Below, piece by piece: positions 1 to 6,534 of a stretch of 64,000 nt of DNA. The translations under genes were made by a program, and so were the position numbers. Numbering within the stretch: position 1 is the first letter of the stretch; the number at the start of each line of letters is the position of its first letter. The notes beneath the pieces are model-generated. The model saw nothing but the letters and a program-made list of their open reading frames with translations, made no database searches and was not told where the DNA came from. The stretch comes from Streptomyces tanashiensis (GTDB taxonomy: Bacteria > Actinomycetota > Actinomycetes > Streptomycetales > Streptomycetaceae), in NCBI RefSeq assembly GCF_014648895.1, contig NZ_BMRZ01000006.1, forward strand, positions 62,001-126,000, written 5' to 3'.

Positions 1-1
1 C

Positions 2-1123
2 TGGGCCCGCACCCCGGACGGCGGCGTCGCCGCGCAGGAGCCGGACTCGGCCGTCTGGTGGTTCCCGTCCAACGACCACCCGCTGGACAAGGCCACCTTC
101 GACGTGTCGGTCTCGGTGCCGGACGGCACCCAGGCCATCAGCAACGGCGTGCTGCAGTCGCAGTCCTCACGCCTCGGCTGGACCCGCTTCAACTGGCGCT
201 CCAACAAGCCGCAGGCGACCTATCTGGCGACGCTGGCCGTCGGCAAGTTCGACATCACGACGGACAGGACCGCGAACGGGCTGCCCGTCCTCAACGCGTA
301 CAGCAAGGACCTCGGCGACAACGCGGGCGCGGCGCGCGCCTCGATCGAGCGCACGACCGAGGTGGCCGAGTGGCTGGAGTCGGTCTTCGGGCCGTACCCC
401 TTCAACTCCCTCGGCGGCTACGTGCCGAACGTGACCAGCGGTTTCGCCCTGGAGACGCAGACCCGCCCGTTCTACAGCCCGCGGCAGTTCGCCAACGGCG
501 CGAACGTCTCGGTGGTCGTCCACGAGCTGGCGCACCAGTGGTACGGCGACAGCGTGTCCGTCCGCGACTGGAAGGACATCTGGGTCAACGAGGGCTTCGC
601 CCGCTACAGCCAGTGGCTGTGGTCGGAGAAGGAGGGCGAGGGCACGGCCCAGGAGCTGGCGGACTACGTGTACGCCACGCGGACGGCCGACGACCCGTTC
701 TGGACGGTGAAGCCCGGCGACCCGGGCGCCGAGAACCAGTTCCACATCGCCGTCTACGACCGGGGCGCGCTGGCGCTCCAGGCGCTGCGCAACGAGATCG
801 GCGACGAGGACTTCTTCGCGATCCTGAAGGGCTGGCCGCAGGAGTTCGCCTACGGCAACGCGCGGGTCGCCGACTTCGTGCGGTACGCGGAGCGGGTCTC
901 CGGCAAGCCGCTGGCCGGGCTCTTCGACACCTGGCTGTACCAGCCGGTGAAGCCTGCCGCTCCGGTGGCGACCGCGGCGGGCCTCTCCGCCCCCGCCGCC
1001 GCGCCGTCGGCCCGCTCGGCCGCGAAGCCGGCGAAGCCGGTGCAGCCGAAGTCGTGGAAGAAGATCGCGGCGACGAACACGATCCACGAGAACGAGGCGC
1101 ACGAGGGCCACGCCGGGCGCTGA
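2..1123 (+). CDS. M1 family metallopeptidase, C-terminal part (5' end outside window)
   Basis: Zinc aminopeptidase of the M1 (gluzincin) family, cut by the left window edge. The zinc motif HELAHQW is encoded at about 521-541 and the third zinc ligand lies in WVNEGFA about 20 residues later, as in M1 enzymes. Where most M1 peptidases have GAMEN this protein has GFALETQTRP, a variant substrate loop. The last ~60 residues after the catalytic fold are an Ala/Pro/Lys-rich tail without recognisable domain. Signal peptide and N-terminal domain would lie upstream. The stop is TGA at 1121-1123. The family and frame are certain; substrate is unknown. Confidence 0.93.
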   Translation, partial: WARTPDGGVAAQEPDSAVWWFPSNDHPLDKATFDVSVSVPDGTQAISNGVLQSQSSRLGWTRFNWRSNKPQATYLATLAVGKFDITTDRTANGLPVLNAYSKDLGDNAGAARASIERTTEVAEWLESVFGPYPFNSLGGYVPNVTSGFALETQTRPFYSPRQFANGANVSVVVHELAHQWYGDSVSVRDWKDIWVNEGFARYSQWLWSEKEGEGTAQELADYVYATRTADDPFWTVKPGDPGAENQFHIAVYDRGALALQALRNEIGDEDFFAILKGWPQEFAYGNARVADFVRYAERVSGKPLAGLFDTWLYQPVKPAAPVATAAGLSAPAAAPSARSAAKPAKPVQPKSWKKIAATNTIHENEAHEGHAGR

Positions 1124-1154
1124 TCCCGAGCGTCCGGTCCCGCGGGGCCGTCCG

Positions 1155-2039
1155 TCAGCGCTGCGCGCGGCGGGCGGCCTCGCGGGCCTTTCGGGCGAGC
1201 GGCAGATAGCGCAGGCGCTCGGGGAGGACCGGGACCACGGCCCTCACGACCCGGGCGAACCGGCGCAGGGCGCGCTCCTGCGCGTCCGTCCACTCCAGGC
1301 CGATGGCCTCCCGGGCGTCCGGCGGCATCAGGCCGACGGTGAGGAAGGCGCGCGCCCGGAGGAAGGGGCGGCGGAGGACGGGCCAGAGGAGGCGGAGGGC
1401 GAGCCGGAGCGGCAGCGGGCCCCGGTCGGGGGCGGGCAGCGGCAGGTCGGTGTCGAGCAGCTCGCGTACGACGGCGGTGGCCTCGATCTCCTCGGCGAGG
1501 ACCTTCCGGTAGTACGGCCAGAACGCCTCGATCGTCTGCGGCATGTCCCGGTCGTGGATGCCGAGGATCCGGCCGACCTGGAGCCACTCGGCGTACAGCT
1601 GCCGTTCCTGCGCCTCGGTGAGCGGGCGGGCGAGGAGACGGAGCCCGTGCCGGTAGACGGGGAAGCCGGTCGCGTGCACCCAGGAGTAGTAGGCCGGGGT
1701 GAGGGCGTGGTAGCGGCGGCCGTGGGCGTCGGTGCCCTGGATGGTCCGGTGCAGCTCCCGGAGCCGGCGGCCTTCCCTGGCGGCCTCCTCGCCACCGTAG
1801 ATCCACAGCTGGAGCGAGCGCAGCGAGCGCTCGCCGCGGCCCCAGGGGTCGGTGCGGAAGACGGAGTGGTCGTCGACGCCGGCGCCGATCGCCGGATGGG
1901 CGACCTGCAGGGTGAGGGCGGCGGGCAGCATCAGCAGCGCGCGGACGTCTCCCGCGACGCTCCAGAGCACTCCGCCGACGGGCGGCGGCACGGGGTCGTG
2001 GCCCGCCGGGGCCCGGTCGAGCGGCTTCACACGGTCCAT
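1155..2039 (-). CDS. oxygenase MpaB family (DUF2236) protein
   Basis: About 294 residues matching the DUF2236/MpaB-like family of heme-associated oxygenases related to latex-clearing proteins. It has the family's early LQVAHPAIGAGVDDHS stretch (axial-ligand region), a central TPAYYSWVHATG segment and the DRDMPQTIEAFWPYY block. ATG at 2039 is chosen over an upstream ATG at 2072 because GAGGAGAAGG stands directly before it and the extension would run into the hairpin upstream. No signal peptide or membrane helix is obvious. It faces the M1 peptidase gene tail-to-tail. The substrate cannot be inferred. Confidence 0.85.
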   Translation of the reverse strand: MDRVKPLDRAPAGHDPVPPPVGGVLWSVAGDVRALLMLPAALTLQVAHPAIGAGVDDHSVFRTDPWGRGERSLRSLQLWIYGGEEAAREGRRLRELHRTIQGTDAHGRRYHALTPAYYSWVHATGFPVYRHGLRLLARPLTEAQERQLYAEWLQVGRILGIHDRDMPQTIEAFWPYYRKVLAEEIEATAVVRELLDTDLPLPAPDRGPLPLRLALRLLWPVLRRPFLRARAFLTVGLMPPDAREAIGLEWTDAQERALRRFARVVRAVVPVLPERLRYLPLARKAREAARRAQR

Positions 2040-2075
2040 CGCCTTCTCCTCACGTGTCCAGGCTGCACCCATGAC

Positions 2076-2121
2076 GAAGGGGCCGTCACCCTGGCACTGC
2101 GGCCCGGGTGACGGCCCCTTC
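2076..2121 (-). terminator. strong hairpin terminator after the ATP-synthase b-like gene
   Basis: Perfect 16-bp inverted repeat, arms GAAGGGGCCGTCACCC (2076-2091) and its complement (2106-2121), 14-nt loop. It lies 15 bp past the stop of the gene ending at 2136 and before the start of the MpaB-like gene, so it separates two co-oriented genes. Confidence 0.8.
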
Positions 2122-2135
2122 CGGGGAGTGCGGGG

Positions 2136-2621
2136 TCAGGCGCGGTCGGCGCCGACCGGCTCGCCGACGATACGGGCGGCGAGGGCGTGGGCCCAGGCGT
2201 CGACGTCGGCGTTGAGCTCGCGCTCGGCGGCGGCGCGCTCCTCGGCGATCTTGGCGGTGCCGGCGGCGAGGATCGCGTCGCGCTCGGCGACGCCCTCGGC
2301 GCGGGCGGCGGCGATGGCGGCCGAGCCCTGCTCGGTGGCCTGGGAGCGGATCCGCGCGGCCTCGTGGCGGGCCTCGGCGAGCTCCGCCTCGTACTGCTCG
2401 CGGATCGCGGTGGCCTCGGAGCGCAGGTCGTCGGCGCGCCCGGTGCCGCCCTCGATGGCGTCGTCACGCTCGTCGAGCGTGCGCTTGATCTTCGGAAGGA
2501 TGGCCTTCGCCATGATGAGGAAGGTGAGCCCGAACAACACCAGGCCGAGGATGAGCTCGGCCCAGACGGGGTTGAGCGGACCGAGGTCCATCTTGAAGAC
2601 AGTGGAGTTCGCGAGGGTCAT
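2136..2621 (-). CDS. orphan ATP synthase F0 subunit b-like protein
   Basis: 161 residues with the layout of AtpF: short periplasmic N-terminus, one membrane helix (about residues 17-38, WAELILGLVLFGLTFLIMAK), then a long charged Ala/Glu/Arg coiled coil (about 45-150) containing AEARHEAARIRSQA, very close to the actinobacterial b subunit. No other atp gene is nearby, so it is a stand-alone paralogue rather than the operon copy. ATG at 2621 is preceded at 6 nt by TAGAAT, a good -10 box, so the mRNA is probably leaderless. Role unknown: it could be an alternative stator or a membrane-anchored coiled coil with another partner. Confidence 0.8.
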   Translation of the reverse strand: MTLANSTVFKMDLGPLNPVWAELILGLVLFGLTFLIMAKAILPKIKRTLDERDDAIEGGTGRADDLRSEATAIREQYEAELAEARHEAARIRSQATEQGSAAIAAARAEGVAERDAILAAGTAKIAEERAAAERELNADVDAWAHALAARIVGEPVGADRA

Positions 2622-2681
2622 GCGCGCATTCTACCTGCTCCAAAAAGTGACAAATCAGACACCGGGACGAGAGTTGGCGTG

Positions 2682-2702
2682 ATCTTGCGAGCTCGGCAAG
2701 AT
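2682..2702. promoter_or_regulatory. inverted repeat between divergent genes
   Basis: ATCTTGC (2682-2688) and GCAAGAT (2696-2702) flank the self-complementary GAGCTC. It lies in the 170-bp region between the b-like gene (-) and the sphingomyelinase gene (+) and may be an operator. The regulator is unknown. Confidence 0.4.
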
Positions 2703-2791
2703 TCCCGGCACCCAGAGGCTACCGGAAGGTAACCACGGCTGATTGTATGTGCGGCGCCAGTCCAACCCCCCACACAATCATGGGAGTTCAC

Positions 2792-3772
2792 GTGTCGTTC
2801 GCCGCGCTCCGCCGCGCCCCCGGCGCCGCCCTTTCGCTCGCGCTCGCCGCCGCCACCCTGGCGACGGCCGCCCCGGCCGCGTCCGCCGCCTCCACCGAGG
2901 CCCCGCGGCTGAAGGTGCTCACGTACAACACGTTCCTGTTCTCCAAGACCCTGTACCCGAACTGGGGCCAGGACCACCGGGCCAAGGCGATCCCCGCCGC
3001 CTCCTTCTTCCAGGGGCAGGACGTCGTCGTGCTCCAGGAGACCTTCGACAACTCCTCCTCGGACGCCCTCAAGGCGAACGCCGCCGCGCAGTACCCGTAC
3101 CAGACCCCCGTCGTGGGCCGCAGCAAGTCCGGCTGGGACGCCACCGGCGGGTCCTACTCCTCGACCACGCCCGAGGACGGCGGGGTGACGATCCTCAGCA
3201 AGTGGCCGATCGTCCGCAAGGAGCAGTACGTCTACAAGGACGCCTGCGGCGCCGACTGGTACTCGAACAAGGGCTTCGCCTACACCGTCCTGAACGTCAA
3301 CGGCAGCCTCGTCCACGTCGTCGGCACGCACGCCCAGTCGACCGACCCGGGCTGCTCGGCGGGCGAGGCCGCGCAGATGCGCAGCCGCCAGTTCAAGGCG
3401 ATCGACGCCTTCCTGGACGCCAAGAACATCCCGGCGAACGAGCAGGTGATCGTCGCCGGCGACATGAACGTCGACTCGCACACCCCCGAGTACGGCACGA
3501 TGCTCGCCGACGCGGGCCTGGCGGGGGCCGACGCCCGCACCGGCCACCCGTACTCCTTCGACACCGAGCTGAACTCGATCGCCTCCGAGCGCTACCCGGA
3601 CGACCCGCGCGAGGACCTCGACTACGTCCTCTACCGCTCCGGGAACGCCCGGCCCGCCGGCTGGACCAACCACGTGGTCCTGGAGCAGAGCGCGCCGTGG
3701 ACGGTCTCCAGCTGGGGCAAGCAGTACACCTACTCCAACCTCTCCGACCACTACCCCGTCACCGGCTTCTGA
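2792..3772 (+). CDS. sph: secreted sphingomyelinase C-type phosphodiesterase
   Basis: 326 residues of the DNase I-like endonuclease/exonuclease/phosphatase fold, neutral sphingomyelinase type. An N-terminal signal peptide (hydrophobic LSLALAAATLATAAPAASA) is followed by LTYNTFLF, the metal-binding Glu in VLQETFDN, AGDMNVDSHTPEYG, and the catalytic SDHYPV near the C-terminus. The enzyme should hydrolyse sphingomyelin to ceramide and phosphocholine outside the cell. GTG at 2792 is favoured over ATG at 2780 because GGGAG (2782-2786) lies 5 nt before it. No partner genes adjoin it. Confidence 0.9.
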   Translation: MSFAALRRAPGAALSLALAAATLATAAPAASAASTEAPRLKVLTYNTFLFSKTLYPNWGQDHRAKAIPAASFFQGQDVVVLQETFDNSSSDALKANAAAQYPYQTPVVGRSKSGWDATGGSYSSTTPEDGGVTILSKWPIVRKEQYVYKDACGADWYSNKGFAYTVLNVNGSLVHVVGTHAQSTDPGCSAGEAAQMRSRQFKAIDAFLDAKNIPANEQVIVAGDMNVDSHTPEYGTMLADAGLAGADARTGHPYSFDTELNSIASERYPDDPREDLDYVLYRSGNARPAGWTNHVVLEQSAPWTVSSWGKQYTYSNLSDHYPVTGF

Positions 3773-3785
3773 CCGGAGCGTCCCC

Positions 3786-4277
3786 TCAGTAGGGGTAACC
3801 GCCGAAGAGGCTGTACAGCCAGGCACCGAGCACCCCGGCGACACACAGCAGGACGAACCAGGAACCGGGACTGGTGTGCCGCTCCCTACGGGGGCGGCGG
3901 CCGGGACGGGCGGCACGCGCCGCCCGTCCCGGCTTCTCCTGCTTCCCGGGCCTCCCGGCGCGGGACGGACCCGGAGCGGTCTCGGCGGCCGCGGCGACGT
4001 CGGCGAGCAGGCCGCGGCAGACGGCCGCGAGCTCCGCGGTCCCGGCCGTCAGGTCGACCACCACCTCCGTACGGGCCGGGGCGGTCGTCCCGCCGTCCAG
4101 GATCCGCCCGGCCCGCAGCAGCGCCCTGTCCTTGCCCCCGGTCGGCGCGAGGCTGATCCAGCGGCGCACGTGCTCGCCCCGGATCACCACACCGCCGCCC
4201 CGCTCCCGGTAGACGGTGTGCTCCCGCCACAGGACCCCGGCCAACTCGTCGGCCGTCTCCCTGAGTTGCGCGTACAT
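3786..4277 (-). CDS. hypothetical protein with C-terminal membrane helix
   Basis: 163 residues, family not recognised. The N-terminal half (to about residue 90) looks soluble and folded. The middle is a basic Pro/Arg/Gly linker. The C-terminus is one hydrophobic helix, WFVLLCVAGVLGAWLYSLF, ending six residues before the stop, so it may be a tail-anchored protein. ATG at 4277 follows GGGGG at a good distance. The gene is convergent with the sphingomyelinase gene, with a small CCCCT/AGGGG hairpin across the junction (3782-3795). Confidence 0.7.
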   Translation of the reverse strand: MYAQLRETADELAGVLWREHTVYRERGGGVVIRGEHVRRWISLAPTGGKDRALLRAGRILDGGTTAPARTEVVVDLTAGTAELAAVCRGLLADVAAAAETAPGPSRAGRPGKQEKPGRAARAARPGRRPRRERHTSPGSWFVLLCVAGVLGAWLYSLFGGYPY

Positions 4278-4370
4278 CTGAACCCCCTGCTTCCGTGCCC
4301 CCGATTCGAACAGCCGCCGACTCTAGCCCGCACCGCCGCACGCCCCCACGACACCCCGCCCCCGCGTCCC

Positions 4371-4853
4371 TTAGGCGCCGAAGTCGTACACGGTGACCGG
4401 TATCCCCCGCTCCACGAGCCGCCGGAGCACCAGGGGCTCGACCTTCGCCCAGGAACCACCGGCGAGCCCGCAGCCGATGCGCGGCATGTGCACGGACGCA
4501 CCGAGCTCGACCGCCTTGTCCGCGAGCGGTCCGAGGGCGGCGTCGATCGCCTCGTACCGCACGGGCGCGCCGGTGCTCCGCGCCGTCCGTATCCCCCGCT
4601 GCCCCACCAGGTTGGCCACCCAGACGTACGGCTCGACCTGGACGAACTGGGCCGCGCCGAGTCCGAAGTCGTTGCCCGCCCGCTCGCGGTGCCAGCGCCG
4701 GAAGGCCGCCTCCGGCTCCGGCCAGCGCCGCGACAGCGCGAGGACGAAGCCCTTGCCCCAGCCCCCGAGGTCGTTGCAGACGTGCGCCACGATCTTGACG
4801 CCCTTGGCCTGGGGCGCGGTGGCGTCCCCCCGTACGTACGCGATCTCGGTCAT
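4371..4853 (-). CDS. macro domain protein
   Basis: 160 residues forming a single macro (ADP-ribose-binding) domain: AYVRGDATAP at the N-terminus, HVCNDLGGWGKGFVLALS in the ligand loop, and MPRIGCGLAGGSW in the second loop. Relatives bind ADP-ribose or remove it from proteins or from ADP-ribose-1''-phosphate. The start is ATG 4853. TACGGT 6 nt upstream looks like a -10 box, so it may be leaderless. It is divergent from the HTH/ClpN pair and shares that operator region. Confidence 0.85.
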   Translation of the reverse strand: MTEIAYVRGDATAPQAKGVKIVAHVCNDLGGWGKGFVLALSRRWPEPEAAFRRWHRERAGNDFGLGAAQFVQVEPYVWVANLVGQRGIRTARSTGAPVRYEAIDAALGPLADKAVELGASVHMPRIGCGLAGGSWAKVEPLVLRRLVERGIPVTVYDFGA

Positions 4854-4901
4854 GGAGTCACCGTAGGAGGCGGCACTGACAGCGGGGGCGGCAGGCAGGG
4901 C

Positions 4902-4946
4902 GTCAACCAAGGTTGACACCCTTCCGTCTGTCAACCTACATTGACA
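4902..4946. promoter_or_regulatory. double palindromic operator over the HTH-gene promoter
   Basis: GTCAACC-AA-GGTTGAC (4902-4917) is a perfect palindrome. A second one, TGTCAA/TTGACA, spans 4929-4946. TTGACA at 4913-4918 and TACATT at 4937-4942 (18-bp spacing) make a plausible promoter whose start would fall on the ATG at 4949. Both palindromes share the half-site TGTCAAC, cover the -35 and -10 boxes, and probably bind the HTH protein encoded just downstream. Confidence 0.65.
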
Positions 4947-4948
4947 GC

Positions 4949-5158
4949 ATGACCGATGCGACCGATCTCGCCGCACGGGCCGGCGACCGCGACCCCCGGG
5001 TCGGACTGCGGGCCGTGTCCGCGCTGCGGCGACTGCTGGAACAGCTGGAGGCCGTCCAGGTGCGCAGCGCGCGCAACCACGGGTGGTCGTGGCAGGAGAT
5101 CGCGACCGAGCTGGGTGTCAGCCGGCAGGCCGTCCACAAGAAGTACGGGAGGCAGTGA
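4949..5158 (+). CDS. small helix-turn-helix DNA-binding protein
   Basis: 69 residues. The C-terminal half, GWSWQEIATELGVSRQAVHKKYG, is a classic helix-turn-helix. The N-terminal half is a helical Leu/Arg-rich segment probably used for dimerisation. ATG 4949 is chosen because the promoter -10 box lies 6 nt upstream and no ribosome binding site is present, implying a leaderless mRNA. The stop TGA overlaps the ATG of the ClpN gene by one base, so the two are co-translated. It is likely an autorepressor of this pair and possibly of the divergent macro-domain gene. Confidence 0.85.
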   Translation: MTDATDLAARAGDRDPRVGLRAVSALRRLLEQLEAVQVRSARNHGWSWQEIATELGVSRQAVHKKYGRQ

Positions 5159-5712
5159 TGTTCGAACGGTTCACGAAGGCCGCGCGCGCCACGGTGAAGG
5201 GCGCGGCCGCGCACGCGGAGCGCGGCGGCGCGGCCGTCGTCACCCCGGAGCACCTCCTCCTGGCCCTGCTCGACCGCGAGGACACCCGCGCGGCGGCGGT
5301 GCTCGGGCGGCTCTGCCCGCCGGAGCGCCGCCCGTCCCTGCTCACCGCGCTCTCCGACGCGCGGCGCCGGGCGGGGCTCTCCCGGGCGGACGCGGAGGCC
5401 CTGGCCGGCCTCGGCATCGACGTCGGCGCGATCGTCGAGCGCGTCGAGGAGACCCACGGCGCGGGCGCGCTGGCCGGCGACCGCAAGGACGCCGGGTGGT
5501 GGTCGGGCCGCCTCACCTTCTCCCGCGAGGCGAAGACCGTCCTGGAGAAGTCGCTCCGCGTGGCCCTGGCCCGCAAGGACCGCGAGATCGGCGACGAGCA
5601 CCTCCTGCTGGCCCTCACCGCCCTCGGCGGCGTCGTCGCCGAGGCGCTGGCCGACCACGGCGTCACCTTCGCCTCCGTCGACACGGCACTCTCCTCGCCC
5701 GCGCCCCTCTGA
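5158..5712 (+). CDS. Clp amino-terminal (ClpN) domain protein
   Basis: 184 residues containing two ClpN repeats as in the adaptor-binding N-domain of ClpC/ClpA, without any ATPase domain. The first repeat begins MFERFTKAARATVKGAA and includes VVTPEHLLLALLDRED. The second includes TVLEKSLRVALARKDREIGDEHLLLALT. Stand-alone ClpN proteins may bind Clp adaptors or substrates. ATG 5158 overlaps the stop of the HTH gene and has GGGAGG upstream. The HTH + ClpN pairing suggests a proteolysis or stress-linked module, which is inference. Confidence 0.85.
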   Translation: MFERFTKAARATVKGAAAHAERGGAAVVTPEHLLLALLDREDTRAAAVLGRLCPPERRPSLLTALSDARRRAGLSRADAEALAGLGIDVGAIVERVEETHGAGALAGDRKDAGWWSGRLTFSREAKTVLEKSLRVALARKDREIGDEHLLLALTALGGVVAEALADHGVTFASVDTALSSPAPL

Positions 5713-5749
5713 TCCCCCGAACCCCGCTGAGGGGCCGACCGGTGAGACG

Positions 5750-5767
5750 AGCCCTTCGGGGGCTTTT
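5750..5767 (+). terminator. intrinsic terminator after the ClpN gene
   Basis: AGCCC (5750-5754), loop TTCGG, GGGCT (5760-5764), then TTT. A short GC hairpin with a T tract, placed between the ClpN and MerR genes. Confidence 0.65.
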
Positions 5768-5780
5768 ACAGCAGTGGTGA

Positions 5781-5795
5781 GACAGCAATACTGTC
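5781..5795. promoter_or_regulatory. palindrome in the MerR-gene promoter
   Basis: GACAG-CAATA-CTGTC lies just before the ATG at 5800. TTTACA (5765-5770) and TACTGT (5789-5794) are 18 bp apart, the long spacing typical of MerR-controlled promoters. Transcription would begin at the ATG. Probably an autoregulatory site. Confidence 0.5.
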
Positions 5796-5799
5796 CAAC

Positions 5800-6534
5800 A
5801 TGGAGCAGCTGAGCGACGGACAGGCGCCCGTGTACACCGTGGACGAGCTGGCCGCCCGGGCCGGGGTCACGGTGCGGACCGTACGGTTCTACGGGACCCG
5901 GGGGCTGCTGCCGCCGCCCGTCATCGGCGCGCGCCGGGTGGGGCACTACGGGCAGGACCATCTGTCGCGGCTCGCGCTGATCGAGGAGCTCCAGCGGCAG
6001 GGGATGACGCTGGCGGCGATCGAGCGGTACCTGGAGCAGCTGCCGCCGGACCTCAGCGCGCAGGACCTCGCGATCCACCGGGCCCTGGTGGCCTCCTGGG
6101 CGCCCGAGTCCGCCGAGACGATCACCCGGCGCGAGCTGGAGCGGCGGGCCGGGCGGACGCTCACCGAGCAGGACGTGGACCGGCTGGCCGCGATGGGCGT
6201 GCTCGACCGCACCGACGACGCCGACACGTACCGGCTCGACGGGGCGCTGCTGCGCCTCGGTGTGGAACTGCTCGACGTGCCCATCGAGCACGAGACGATC
6301 CTCGCCTCCCGGACCGTGCTCCTGGAGCACGCGCGCGCGGCGGCGCAGGAGCTGTCCCGGCTCTTCCGGGACGAGGTGTGGAGCCCGTACCGGGAGAGCG
6401 GGGAGGACCCGGACCACCTGAGCGCGATGAAGTCGCTCTCGGCGCACATGCAGCCGATGGTGGTCCAGGCCCTCCTCACCGCTTTTCAGCGCTCACTGAG
6501 CGAGGAGCTGCGGAGCGCCTTCAGGAGTCGCTGA
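5800..6534 (+). CDS. MerR family transcriptional regulator
   Basis: 244 residues. The N-terminal MerR winged helix is clear: VYTVDELAARAGVTVRTVRFYGTRGLLPPP, then the wing GHYGQDHLSRLALIEELQRQGMTLAAI. The long C-terminal helical domain resembles acyl-CoA-type sensor domains found in MerR proteins near fatty-acid genes, but no ligand residue can be named. The gene ends 14 bp inside the 3' end of the convergent fadB-like gene, so it probably regulates the beta-oxidation block to its right. The mRNA is probably leaderless. Confidence 0.87.
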   Translation: MEQLSDGQAPVYTVDELAARAGVTVRTVRFYGTRGLLPPPVIGARRVGHYGQDHLSRLALIEELQRQGMTLAAIERYLEQLPPDLSAQDLAIHRALVASWAPESAETITRRELERRAGRTLTEQDVDRLAAMGVLDRTDDADTYRLDGALLRLGVELLDVPIEHETILASRTVLLEHARAAAQELSRLFRDEVWSPYRESGEDPDHLSAMKSLSAHMQPMVVQALLTAFQRSLSEELRSAFRSR

